Source: Sipunculus nudus (Eukaryota; Annelida; Sipuncula; Golfingiida; Sipunculidae). From it: 64,000 bases of DNA. Below are positions 33,665-44,812 of the stretch, piece by piece. Each line of letters starts with the position of its first letter. Position 1 is the first letter of the stretch. Under the pieces are notes generated by a model. It saw nothing but the letters and a program-made list of their open reading frames with translations, did not search any database and was not told the origin of the DNA. The position numbers and the translations under genes are program-made. The DNA lies in contig CM049306.1 in assembly GCA_026874595.1 (NCBI GenBank), positions 105,225,142 through 105,289,141 on the forward strand, written 5' to 3'.

Positions 33665-34737
33665 CCATTATATGTATATGGTGTTGTGGATAAATATCTT
33701 TCGGAAGGGCGTTCGGAACATGTTTCGGAACAGCGTACTGTCGCATACGGTCACGCGAAACCAGTGCCGAACATGCATGAGGTCGGGATCTTTGACAAAT
33801 AGTCACTTACACATGTACAATGTCACATGAGAAACTGATCAACAGTATTACATATACATAAAAAAAACCGTCCACGGGAAAGACCTAAGAAGAAAATGCA
33901 AAAATACCAGTTTTATTTGTAACAATGATGGCTCTACGCAATAAGCATACATACTGAATGAAAGATTCAAAAGTCTTTAAAAACAAAGAGTATTACATAA
34001 AAATTATTGCAAATCAGATGGCACACGCAAAAAAAGAAACAAATACCAGTACAAACGTATAAAACATACATTATTACAGGGGTTTTACATTTGTAACTAG
34101 CTGCAGTAATGAGAAAAAGTCTCGATTTTCAAAACATTTTAAGTCAATATAAAATGTTTACAACTTTGGTGGTGCCACTCCACACATGTATACATGTATC
34201 ATAAATTTGGTTAACATTTTCTTCACATCTGTTACATAGTATAGGCCTACGTGTGTTGTAAATATTTGTCAAGAACCTCAATTGCATGCAAAGCCCTGGA
34301 CTTCGTGCGACCAAGTGCATGCGACTGTATAAGACCAAAACAAAAATAAAAGGTATGGTTTTTCAGGCATCGCCCGCGGCAACTATAACCCCCCCCCCCC
34401 CCCCCCCCCAACCGCACCAAATTTTTTTAAAATTTTTTATCTTTCAAGAAGATAAAAGAATACCATTTTGATCAGATTTCCTTTGTTATGTAGTGCTTTT
34501 GTGCGTTTAGCAATCAATTCTGTTATTTTCATGTTTTTCCCTGATCATATGAAATTTATATCGAAACATACAAAACAATGATGAAATATCGCCCGGCCTC
34601 ACAGGTTTTTGAAATATAAAGTGCCTGAGAACCATACCTTTTTTGGCCTATCCATAACGATTTCCTGGGAACGGTAGATGTGCACTCAAGCATATCAGGT
34701 CACGAAGAGGGCTCCTGCAAAACAATTCTTTCAAAGA
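33665..34737. other. No gene; 21-base C run
   Basis: Unassigned AT-rich DNA with a pure C tract at about 34389-34409. Frames through it are artefacts. Confidence 0.5.
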
Positions 34738-35073
34738 TCACCCTTTTGAGAAGGCATTGCCAATGTGGATTATTTCGGGTCGGTCACCGCAAAATGGAAG
34801 AAAACCCCAGATAGGGCCCCCGGAGTAAAATTGTCCCGCCATCACATATTCTATGGCCTTTGGGTTACCAGGCCCGAAGACACAAAGAAAAGAGGCGCCC
34901 GCGGATGATTAAATATTAAAATTATTAATTATGCACTGAATACGCAAATATTGCAAATAAAAGGGGTCGAAATCTCTTCGTACAAACCCGGAGCAAATTT
35001 ATGTCGAAAATCAGGCTATTCGTACGGCGGTATCAGAGGAGATACGGAAAAAAATCGCCTTACGCTATTAATA
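34738..35073 (+). repeat. About 340-base repeat, copy B
   Basis: Direct-orientation partner of 33178-33533, about 1.55 kb away. It ends TTACGCTATTAATATATAG without the adjacent hairpin element. Confidence 0.8.
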
Positions 35074-35433
35074 TATAGATTTTGTTCAATAGCACCCAGC
35101 GCAGTTGGACCGTTACCACTATTCAGTGAAGTGAACATTTCATTATAATATATTATACAAATTTATTTTTTCTTGTAATCACATGGATCTGGTAACGTTT
35201 TTTAATGTGAAGTAAATGTCTTTATATTCTTAAGACCCATTATACACCGTAGTGACATGACTCACACAGACACATGGCCTGTAGTTAATATTAGTGTGTA
35301 TCAGGTAACAGTTTTAATGGTACATTTATCCTTACAAAAACTGCAGAAGAGACCAGCCTACCTTACATTATTCATGCCTGTTTACGAACTGCCTAACAAG
35401 TGCCTTAAAAATAAGGAAATACATAATTTATAT

Positions 35434-35475
<42 letters not shown>

Positions 35476-35599
35476 TATATATTTCCTTTTTTATTAAGGT
35501 GTCCCAATACATATTCTGTAGAATGTTCCTCAGAATACTCCCAGGGGGACACCTCAGATTACCTCCTCCAAAGTCACTGATTATATTTCATTTATTATT
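35074..35599. other. No gene; (AT)n tract
   Basis: AATAGCACCCAGC at about 35087 recurs at 37199, on the other side of the satellite. Alternating AT at 35440-35470. The 107-codon frame at 35257-35580 traverses the AT tract and shows no protein features. Confidence 0.5.
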
Positions 35600-37117
35600 T
35601 TAATATCTCAGGTTCCGTCATACTGATATCTCGGGTTTCGTAATACTGATATCTCAAGTTCCATCATACTGATATCTCAGGTTGCATCATACTGATATCT
35701 CAGGTTGCATCATACTGATATCTCAAGTTCCATCATACTGATATCTCAGGTTCCGTCATACTGATATCGCAGGTTCCGTCATACTGATATCTCAGGTTCC
35801 ATCATACTGATATCTCAGGTTCTGTCATACTGATATCTCAGGTTCCGTCATACTGATATCTCAGGGTTCCGTCATACTGATATCTCAGGTTCCATCATAC
35901 TGATATCTCAGGGTTCCGTCATACTGATATCTCAGGTTCCATCATACTGATATCTCAGGTTCTGTCATACTGATATCTCAGGTTCCGTCATACTGATATC
36001 TCAGGGTTCCGTCATACTGATATCTCAGGTTCCATCATACTGATATCTCAGGTTCCGTCATACTGATATCTCAGGGTTCCGTCATACTGATATCTCAGGT
36101 TCCATCATACTGATATCTCAGGTTCCGTCATACTGATATCTCAGGGTTCCGTCATACTGATATCTCAGGTTCCATCATACTGATATCTCAGGGTTCCGTC
36201 ATACTGATATCTCAGGGTTCCGTCATACTGATATCTCAGGTTCCGTCAAACTGATATCTCAGGGTTCCGTCATACTGATATCTCAGGGTTCCGTCATACT
36301 GATATCTCAGGTTCTGTCATACTGATATCTCAGGTACCCTCATACTGATATCTCAGGTTCCGTCATACTGATATCTCAGGTTCCGTCATACTGATATCTC
36401 AGGGTTCCGTCATACTGATATCTCAGGTTCCGTCATACTGATATCTCAGGGTCTGTCATACTGATATCTCAGGTTCCGTCATACTGATATCTCAGGGTTC
36501 CGTCATACTGATATCTCAGGTTCCGTCATACTGATATCTCAGGGTTCCGTCATACTGATATCTCAGGGTTCCGTCATACTGATATCTCAGGTTCCGTCAT
36601 ACTGATATCTCAGGTTCCGTCATACTGATATCTCAGGTTCCGTCATACTGATATCTCAGGTTCCGTCATACTGATATCTCAGGTTCCATCATACTGATAT
36701 CTCAGGTTCCATCATACTGATATCTCAGGGTTCCGTCATACTGATATCTCAGGTTCCGTCATACTGATATCTCAGGTTCCGTCATACTGATATCTCAGGG
36801 TTCCGTCATACTGATATCTCAGGTTCCGTCATACTGATATCTCAGGTTCCGTCATACTGATATCTCAGGTTCCGTCATACTGATATCTCAGGTTCCGTCA
36901 TACTGATATCTCAGGTTCCATCATACTGATATCTCAGGTTCCATCATACTGATATCTCAGGGTTCCGTCATACTGATATCTCAGGTTCCGTCATACTGAT
37001 ATCTCAGGTTCCGTCATACTGATATCTCAGGGTTCCGTCATACTGATATCTCAGGTTCCATCATACTGATATCTCAGGTTCCATCATACTGATATCTCAG
37101 GTTCCATCATACTGATG
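35600..37117. repeat. Satellite array: about 65 copies of a 23/24-base monomer with higher-order structure
   Basis: The monomer is GGTTCCGTCATACTGATATC followed by TCA. Variants are an extra G at the start, CATCA for CGTCA, and TTCTG for TTCCG. Near the right end, ten monomers in the order G,G,G,G,A,A,gG,G,G,gG occur twice in succession (about 36590-36820 and 36821-37052), a 232-base higher-order unit. Here G means CGTCA, A means CATCA and g marks the extra base. The left end is more irregular (CGGGTTTCGTAA, CAAGTTCCATC), as is usual at array edges. The monomer length is not a multiple of three and no long frame exists, so it is non-coding. The GATATC word recurs in every monomer. Confidence 0.95.
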
Positions 37118-38260
37118 CTTGGACGAATTCAAGTATAAGAATTTTGATCCAGACTTTATACTTTAGTCAAATTAAGTATTAATTTTTAAAATATAAATAA
37201 TAGCACCCAGCAATGCAACACTTTTGCCAAAACGCACACCTGAATTGGCTCAGCAAAATCGATTGTGCATGTATTTGATAAGGAATTAGTCACAATAGGA
37301 TTTGGGATTTATATCAAAGTTCAGTGTTGAAGGAATTGGCATGACAGAACATGATGCACCAGAAAAGAGCAAAGGAATATAAGCATGTTAAAATACTATC
37401 CTCACACGTGTGACATGCATCCCGGGGAATGTTAGCGTTTTTATTCTCAGGTATATGAACATGTGCACCTCAGTGGACACAGAACAGCAGTGTAATTGAA
37501 CAATTGTTACAACATCAACATATAAAGAAAATTGTGTTTGCTAGGTGACAGCCAGAAAACTGTGATGATTGTTAAAACGTTCTGAAACGTTACGAGTTTA
37601 GTGTCCGAACGTCTTCCTTTCGACCTCCTACAAGGCCGGATCCAGGATATAGGAAAAGGAGGGGTCGAACGCAGATGGGCAGAAAATTGGGGGGGGGGGG
37701 GGGCTGGGGAGGGCATAATTTGTTCTGAAACCGTTAAAAAAGCTGCGGGGTGGAAATGGGGGGCTCTGGAACCCCCCCCCCCCCCCCCCCAACAGACACA
37801 CACCTCCCCTGGATTTGATTCTGTACTGTACATATCGATGTTTAGCCTAAGCTAAAGTTCATGTGAATGTTATCCAGACTGATAAGTAAACGCATGTGGT
37901 AATTTATTAAATATTACAGCTGTGATGGACCTAGTAATTTAATGCTGTTGCCCAAACACACCCCTTAAGATAAAACCTAAGAAAAGGGGTGGTCCAGGTC
38001 GCATAATTTGTTCTGAAAACCCCCCAAAAAGGGGCTAAAAAGGGGGCTCCGGACCACCTGCACCCCCTCCCCCGGATTCGCTTCTGTCCTGTAAATATTG
38101 ATGTTATGATAATATTGAAATATTAGTCCAAGCTCAAGTTCATATATAAGAACGTTTACCCGGAGTTAACACAAGCGCTAATTTATTAAATATCACCGCT
38201 GTAATGGACCTAGTAATTCTATACTGTTGCCCAAACACACCCCTGATTGGGCTCAGGAAT
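37118..38260. repeat. Three degenerate local tandem copies carrying rearranged G/C-run MITE sequence
   Basis: Blocks ending in TGTTGCCCAAACACACCCC-type sequence are at about 37210-37255, 37945-37970 and 38222-38252. The last two are preceded by the same TTATTAAATAT(T/C)AC(A/C)GCTGT..GGACCTAGTAATT. Between them lie reversed copies of the G/C-run MITE (37635-37826 and about 37985-38092) with CGGATCCAGGATATAGGAAA and GGATTCGCTTCTG. G and C tracts at 37689-37703 and 37770-37790 generate the opposed Pro/Gly-rich frames. Confidence 0.7.
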
Positions 38261-38631
38261 ATGGATTTTGTAGACTTTGTAAAGGTCTGTGGAAGCGTGG
38301 TCATGTTACAGACTTGGTAGGTTGGCATTGTGATTGCTGAATAAACCTACAAATACAAATTATTTCATTAAGACTGACATCGACATTTGTCAGTTTTTAA
38401 AGTTACTACACCTAATACTTGTTCCTCTTAATATAAGTCAGTTATAGCATAGTAAGAAAGTATGCAGCTTTATTTCACACAAGGACATTAGGATACAGTT
38501 AAATGTAGATTTCAAAATATAAAAACAAGCATAAGAATGAATATTTTTTTTTTGTAAATATTCTTTTTTAGCAATACACTTACATATTGGTTGGTGGTGT
38601 GTTTAATAATGGGTACAAACCTACTGTGGGT
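38261..38631. other. No gene recognised
   Basis: AT-rich, featureless. Confidence 0.5.
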
Positions 38632-38668
38632 TGCGGAGCGCCACCGTGTGTCTGTGTAAGAGACTACA
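38632..38668 (-). repeat. Inverted partner of the repeat at 2056-2092
   Basis: Reads GGAGCGCCACCGTGTGTCTG followed by TGTAAGAGACTA, the reverse complement of the segment at 2.06 kb with a few changes. Confidence 0.55.
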
Positions 38669-38679
38669 AACCTTTCAGA

Positions 38680-38835
38680 CGGAGGTTTTTGTTCGGGACT
38701 CCAGTTTGACTCGGAAGAATTCTTTGAGTCTTGACTTCTGAGTTGGAGTACAAGTTTCAGTCCAGGGCATCAAGCCCGAGTCCCTCGAAAAGTAGAACCG
38801 AGTCCCAACTGGGGGTCATACGTCACTACTCGTGA
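38680..38835 (-). repeat. Reverse copy of the GACTCG hexamer element
   Basis: CGGGACTCCAGTTTGACTCGG, GAGTCTTGACTTCTGAGTTG and a closing GTCACTACTCGTG match the vocabulary and borders of the element at 26.2-26.9 kb. Confidence 0.5.
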
Positions 38836-40247
38836 TCGCAATAGAAACCGAAATTGTGTTTGTCTGCTGGATGAAGGTTTAAACTGTAAAACCTTAAAGT
38901 TCCCATAATGATTGTATAGTGGGAATCCGTTTAATAAAGCAAGGGTCACAAATCCGACAACCCTGGTCACCTGTTAACCTCGGTACACGCAACAGCTAGC
39001 GAAGCAAAGCCTAATAAACTGAAACAGTATCCAAGTAAAGTAAATTGATTGTTAAACACTACCTGACGTACCAATTACAGCTTCAGCTTATCTTATATAG
39101 TAACGGAGAAATTCGACATATTTGATCAGGACACCATGATTTAGCAATCGAATACTGCGCGTGTTAGAGGAGTTTCATCTTAATCACACAATGTACGTTT
39201 ATTGGAATAGCTTTTACGGTATTCAGTTAAACGGGACCGACTGTACGTACCTTCTTTTCAGCGCCTTTTTCGCTCGTATGCCTTTTTATTATGCACATAT
39301 CTTGTCCTTGAATATTCCGAGGTGCGAGCCTCATGTGAATTATAAATCCCAGAAAGTATGCTTCACCCATGTACTAACCATCGATTTGATCTCCATTGAT
39401 TTTATTACAGCTACGTCGCCAAAACAAACAAGAGAAATTCTAAATGTGATTTATTTCGATTCAAAATATGTCTTGTTACTATTTTTTTTCATCGGAAAAG
39501 CGGATCGTAATGTATATCGAATATATGGAAATATATCGTAGCAAAAAGTGTCTGCATACACATTACTACTGAAGTGCACTTACAGTCCATCATGAATGTA
39601 CCAGCGGGATTCTTTTTTATTTCTAGGTCACATGAGTCAAGTGTTCACAGAAACATTATGAGTTTTTGGTCAAGTCCCAGGCTTGTAAAGTTTACTGTTC
39701 ACTCGACGATCTTCCTGGAGACGTTCATGTGACGTCATGGATGTCTGGTATCAAAGGCTGTCAGCAGCCTTGGGTAAACCTCTGGTCCTATACTTGTCTC
39801 GTACAGTAAACACAGGCCCCTTAGTTCATATTACCGAAAACTAGTGACAGAGAGACGACTGATTACATAACCCATAGGCCGTTAAATCAGCCTTATAGGT
39901 GGAGTCTTTCGTCTTTTAGAGTCCCCCTTTCCCAGGTATTATCATTTTAACTCTACACTGTTATTAGAACTGAAGTAAATTATATGCAAATTTAGTTTGG
40001 TTAATTGGTAGTCATATACTCAAGGAGAATTTCCATTAGTGTAAATAATGTAAATTTAGTATTCTAAATGAGTTTATGGCAATTCAGATAATTGATACCT
40101 ATTGCACCCTGATACAATTAATTCATCAAGTAAATGAGCAATGTACTGACATGAATGATACCTGATATACCCTCAAGAAATTTATCAGTTTTCATGGGAC
40201 CAGGCCTATTTAGATCATTTATATATGTTGCCACCTCATGTGCTTTA

Positions 40248-40292
<45 letters not shown>

Positions 40293-40319
40293 ATGTTTTT
40301 ATATCTTTTCATATAAATA

Positions 40320-40365
<46 letters not shown>

Positions 40366-41278
40366 TATATTAATTTGTGCTTTAAAACTAACTTGGGTTC
40401 TAAGATGTCGTGGCAACGGTGGCTCATGCCGTGTTATCCGTTATTTTTTAAATTTAGTCATTTCACAAAGACTACAGTTCATTGATATTTGAGGAACTTT
40501 GCAATACTGTAACACAATTTTGTTAAGAACTAAAATTATAGCAAATTTTTTAAGATAAAATTCTTTCAATTGGCAAGTTTTTGGACTTTTAGTACTTTAA
40601 ATGTGGGGAATTAAATATGGTAAGATTCGTCGGGCTGGACAAGAGGCGATGACAACCCCCCCCCCCCCCCCCCCGTTTTGCACTCTGTCATTGAAAGTTG
40701 ACTGCATCATAGTTTTGCCTTAATCAATAAAAGGATGTGGATAGCAAATTGATAAAAAAATAACAATGGTCGATATTTGTTTGTATTTGGTTCTTCCTAA
40801 ATATTCTTCATCATAGATTTCATATTATATTATTGTACAGTTTAATGTTTCATATTATTAAATGCATCCAGTTAACTTGATCTTCAGTCTTGAATAAGCA
40901 ACATGATCACACTGTGATCAGATCTTAAATAGTGTACGCATATTTCATTACGTTATCATAGCATGCTTATCTCAACCGTGCGATTGTGTTTACGCCTCAT
41001 TTGTCCTAGTATTTAAGTCTTGTTCAGTCAGTATCATAAATGGCTTTAGAAAAAAAAGAAGCATAAAGTTTACTCAAAGAAATACCATGTGAAAAGTCTC
41101 AATTTTATAATAATAATAATCTAGGGGGGATATTTTCTTATCAATTCAGTCAATCTATCAAATAAGCTGGGATTGTTTTCATACAATGTGTACAGTGGCT
41201 GAAATTTTCCATCATTTTATAAATTGGCTTGGTGATCCAGACATTTGACAAATTGACTGATTTTCCAGATTGACTGTA

Positions 41279-41312
<34 letters not shown>

Positions 41313-41600
41313 GATATATATATATATATATATAGACAGAGAGAGAGAGAGAGATGTTTACATATGCCTTACCCAGGTTGTAGTAAATGAACTGTTTCTA
41401 TGGCATTTTCTTGGGTAATGAAAGCTTTGTCACAGATCAAGGGATGTGTATGCCAGGAAATTACAAAATCAGTCTGTCCTTCCAAGTGCGTGATACTGGT
41501 CCGTATCAGAGGCCACGGGTGTCGTCGTGTAACATTCTTGCCCTTTGACCTGGACCTCAGTTGGTCATGCAGGGGTGGGGCATAAACACTGATTGACAGT
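38836..41600. other. No gene; microsatellites and a C run
   Basis: AT-rich. (AT)n at 40256-40290 and 40326-40362, a 19-base C run at 40656-40674, and a compound (ATT)n(AT)n(GA)n tract at 41281-41354. The 126-codon frame at 39161-39541 shows no recognisable domain. GC content rises from about 41400 toward the promoter-like block. Confidence 0.5.
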
Positions 41601-41705
41601 AAACATAGAGATGCCCCATAGCCAATCACAGGCAGCTAAGGACTTCGCCTTCTGCCCCTCAGAGATAAAACCCCCTTGCCCTGGCAATTCCGGTCTCTCT
41701 TGGAT
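41601..41705 (+). promoter_or_regulatory. Candidate core promoter of the receptor gene
   Basis: A CCAAT box (GCCAATCAC, 41621-41629) is followed 40 bases later by a TATA-like GATAAAA (41664-41670), and 25-30 bases further by a pyrimidine-rich CGGTCTCTCTTGG (41691-41703) that could hold the start site. The block lies in a locally GC-richer patch, about 650 bases upstream of the signal-peptide exon on the same strand. This is inference from motif spacing. Confidence 0.4.
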
Positions 41706-41853
41706 CATCGAGCAGTGGACTCCTGTGCCTGTCCTCTGTGGCAGGCAGAGGGTATATGGCTTCTTTTTCACCTTGGGGTTGGTTTTACGACAATGTCGGC
41801 TACCCAGGTGAAGAGCCACCCACTACCAAAGAGCAGTCCTTTTATCTAGTCTG
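41695..41853 (+). other. Candidate 5'UTR exon of the receptor gene
   Basis: A strong donor, CTG|GTGAGT, follows position 41853. The matching acceptor could be TTTTGACAG|GTATCCCAG at about 42334, which would give a 480-base intron and an exon from 42335 carrying the start codon. The exon start is only the predicted transcription start. Confidence 0.35.
41793..41849 (+). other. Upstream ORF of 18 codons
   Basis: ATG at 41793-41795 opens MSATQVKSHPLPKSSPFI and closes with TAG at 41847-41849, entirely inside the candidate 5'UTR exon. If the exon is real, it could lower translation of the receptor. Confidence 0.3.
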
Positions 41854-42348
41854 GTGAGTATCTGTCTGTTTCATTTATAAGTCTAGATAATAATATGCAG
41901 TTCTGATATTTTGAAGGTTTAGGCTCTAAATTTATTCCAGTGAAAAGTGTTATTTTATCTCTTCAAATTGTGCGCGTGCATGTTGCCCAAGCCCAATTTC
42001 CTCCCAGAATAAATAAGCAGCTACAGTCGGATTGTAGAGAACCGTTTGTAGATTGCTAATCAATGGAGTTATTCCGTGGAATATGATCAGGGGACAGCCT
42101 GGTCCCCCCAGAGGGTAATCAATAAACACACAGAGTCTGACGAAACGCCAACCGTCACAGGCTCAAGTGGCCATCCGAGAGTACAGAAACCTGCCGAACA
42201 TCCCTACCACAAACACAGCAGCGTCTTACATCATTAGGCACGGTGCCTTCTACGTTACTATAACAAAAACATCGGTGATTTAAGATAAGCGTCTGCTAAC
42301 GCAGGAAAACATTTTTAAATCAAACATTTTGACAGGTATCCCAGATAA

Positions 42349-42518
42349 ATGATGCTACATAGCAAGGGAAGGCTGGCCTTAGAGCTATGTGTCCTTGCGG
42401 CCTTTTTGCCTCTCGTATTATCATCTACTGCTTCCTCCGTCACGGCCGAGATCACCACTGAGGACCACCACGCTGACGAACACCATGACGACCATGGCTC
42501 AGCGGAAGACGTTATCAG
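42349..42518 (+). CDS. Class A GPCR, coding exon 1: signal peptide and His/Asp-rich ectodomain
   Basis: ATG ATG at 42349-42354 follows an in-frame TAA immediately upstream. The second ATG has the better context (A at -3). The 56 complete codons begin MMLHSKGRLALELCVLAAFL, a signal peptide with a hydrophobic core to about residue 24 and a likely cleavage after a small residue near 25-32. An acidic, histidine-rich stretch follows (EDHHADEHHDDHGSAED, residues 39-55: 6 His, 5 Asp, 4 Glu). The exon ends AG|GTAAAC in phase 2. Joined to 59056, AG+T forms a Ser codon and TM1 starts within six residues, so the ectodomain is short. No N-glycosylation sequon is seen in it. Cleaved signal peptides are uncommon in class A receptors, and the His/Asp cluster could bind metal or sense pH (inference). 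An extra exon inside the long intron cannot be excluded. Confidence 0.65.
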
Positions 42519-42773
42519 GTAAACGGTTTATTTACATAAAAGGTGTTTTTTAGATTCACCTAAGTAAACACTGTGACAGCTTGATCAGAAAGCCTCGCCC
42601 AGTCGCACAGAGAAGTTTTGCGAGCCTGCTCGGTGTAAGTGATACTTGAAATTCAAAATTCACCCCGCTTTTCTCTAAGGCAGCCTTTAAATTTCAACTT
42701 AGATCGGACAGGCGGTTGAAAAAAATACTAATGGAGCAAATCATGTCATATATGTTAGCAGCCTATCCATGTC

Positions 42774-42836
<63 letters not shown>

Positions 42837-42837
42837 A

Positions 42838-43970
42838 CAATTAAATTTCAATAATAAGAAATTGCTCAGATTCTACATCGGTGAACTATCCTGTATAAAG
42901 CTAAGACACAGCCATAAAAAAGTATTTAATATGGAAGAAATGACACATGCTGCAGCAAGTTTGAAAGCGATCTGAAGGTGAAATATCAGTGTGATGCACC
43001 TTGTTTGAGCAGCTCCTCCTGATTTTCGAAATTAGAAATACAACGTGCAGTGAAGGACAATAAAAGGTACACTTGGTTGTCTGAAGTGATGACACCCGAA
43101 TCATTTATATTAAACATGTTCAAACTCAATATTTGATTATAATACAACCTTTCCCTTACTTTTTAGGTAAATTTAAAATATACAGCTTGGTTTCACTTAA
43201 AAATTCAACTGATTTTGGTATACACAGAGCAGAATTTTGTTAAACGAAGTATCATCGAGCAATTCGATTAACAAGATAAGCAAAACAGTCCAGGACTATA
43301 TTCATGAACTCTGTGTAAATCCAATAACTAAATAAATCTTGAGGTACGATAATTGGTAATATGGATAATCTGCAATGGCCTGAGTTAAGGTTATAGTACA
43401 CTCTACCACTGAGTGGACACCAGTAAGCTCTCAAGACTGTGGCGGTAAGAGTACTTCATCTGAGGGTTTAATAGGTGATAGACGTATTGTGATTGATTAT
43501 GGACTTTTGTTTATACCCGTGGGCTAGAAAATCGATGCGATCTGATCAGTGGTGCCATGCTATATGGGTGTGGTCCTGTACGTCTGGGGAAAATAAACAC
43601 CCAGCCATCAGAATACACACGTTTTTGTTGAACCTGGGATCGATTATTCTGTCTATCCTATTACCAAAGTAAAGACACAAACATGTGACCTTCAGAAGTA
43701 GGCTCCATGTGAGATCTATTAGATATATGTGAAATAGTGATAGCGTTTGCATCCACAGCAGAACATAAAATACAGACAAGACGTAAAAATGGAGTAAAAT
43801 GCCATCACAACCAGAATTTTCAAAATTTAAATAAAAATCTGATGTAGCTATAGACAAAATTTTCATAGTTAAAATGGTAAGATTGAGAGTTTTTTCTAGC
43901 AAACTGCGGGGAGTGCTGCTTGAAGAATGTACTTGCTTGAACACTGATGGTAGGGAATTTAAGCACAATT
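42838..43970. other. Intron sequence, nothing recognised
   Basis: AT-rich. The 140-codon minus frame at 43546-43968 is hydrophobic but has no recognisable family features. Confidence 0.5.
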
Positions 43971-43973
43971 TTT

Positions 43974-44812
43974 ATGCCCCGCGCCACAAAGTGGCCGGGG
44001 CATATAGTTTTACTCATGTCCGTCATTCCGTCCTTCGGTCCTTCCGTCATTCCGAAATCAAACAGTTGTATGGACTTTTTTTCGCAATGCCTGCAGATAT
44101 TGGCCTGATTTTTGTTGTGTGAGCAGATAATGACCAGTTACAGATCGAGTTCGCGTTTCGTCCCAGTTGACCTACTTTTGACCGTTTTACGGCTCCTAAA
44201 CTTAGAAAATTTCATGAAAAATAAAAATTTTCATGACAAATACACATGTACGGACTTTTTTTTCGCAATGCCTGCAGATATTGGCCTGATTTTTGGAGTG
44301 TGGGCAGATAATGACCAGTTACAGATCGAGTTCGCGTTTCGTCCCCGTTTACCTACTTTTGACCGTTTTACGGCTCCTAAACTTAGAAAATTTCATGAAA
44401 AATAGAAATTTTCATGACAAATACACATGTACGGACTTTTTTTCTCAGTGACTGCAGATATTGGCCTGAATTTTTGTGTGTGGGCAGATAATGACCAGTT
44501 ACAGATTGAGTTCGCGTTTCGTCCCGGTTGACCTACTTTTGATTGTTTTACGGCTCCTAAACATAGAAAATTTCATGAAAAATAGAAATTTTCATGACAA
44601 ATACACATGTACGGATTTTTTTTCGCAATGCCTGTAGATACTAGCCTGATGTTTGGTGTGATGCTTGATAATGACCCGTTACAGATCGAGTTTGCATTTT
44701 GCCCTTGTTGACCTACTTTTGACCATACGACACCTCCTGAACTTAAAAAAAAATTTAAAAAGTTTCTAATTTGCCCCACGCCGGGGCATTCGTGTCGTTC
44801 CGACATATCTAG
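43974..44812 (+). mobile_element. Hairpin-capped element with four 180-base tandem cores
   Basis: The left end is a near-perfect hairpin at 43974-44003: ATGCCCCGCGCCAC, loop AAA, then GTGGCCGGGGCAT. A CCGTCATTCCGTCCTTCGGT tract follows. Cores begin CTGCAGATATTGGCCTGA at 44091, 44272 and 44452, with CTGTAGATA at 44632 (periods 181, 180, 180). The right end has two more short stems: TGCCCC/GGGGCA at 44772-44788 and TGTCG/CGACA at 44793-44804. AATTTTTA and AATTTTGA just outside the ends could be an imperfect target duplication. It is non-coding. The plan matches bivalve elements with internal tandem cores (pearl-like); family membership is inference. Confidence 0.75.

Noticed and set aside
35600-37117. 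CRISPR array (regular 23-base repeats)
   Set aside because: Repeats are contiguous with no unique spacers, in animal DNA; it is a satellite.
37507-37855. Opposed frames of 84 and 108 codons
   Set aside because: They lie across homopolymer G/C runs of a rearranged MITE and have no domain or splice context.
39161-39541. 126-codon frame
   Set aside because: No ATG context, family feature or flanking splice site stands out; its length is possible by chance in this region.
43546-43968. 140-codon hydrophobic minus frame as a possible membrane protein
   Set aside because: No recognisable motif, AT-driven Leu/Phe/Ile composition and no supporting splice sites.
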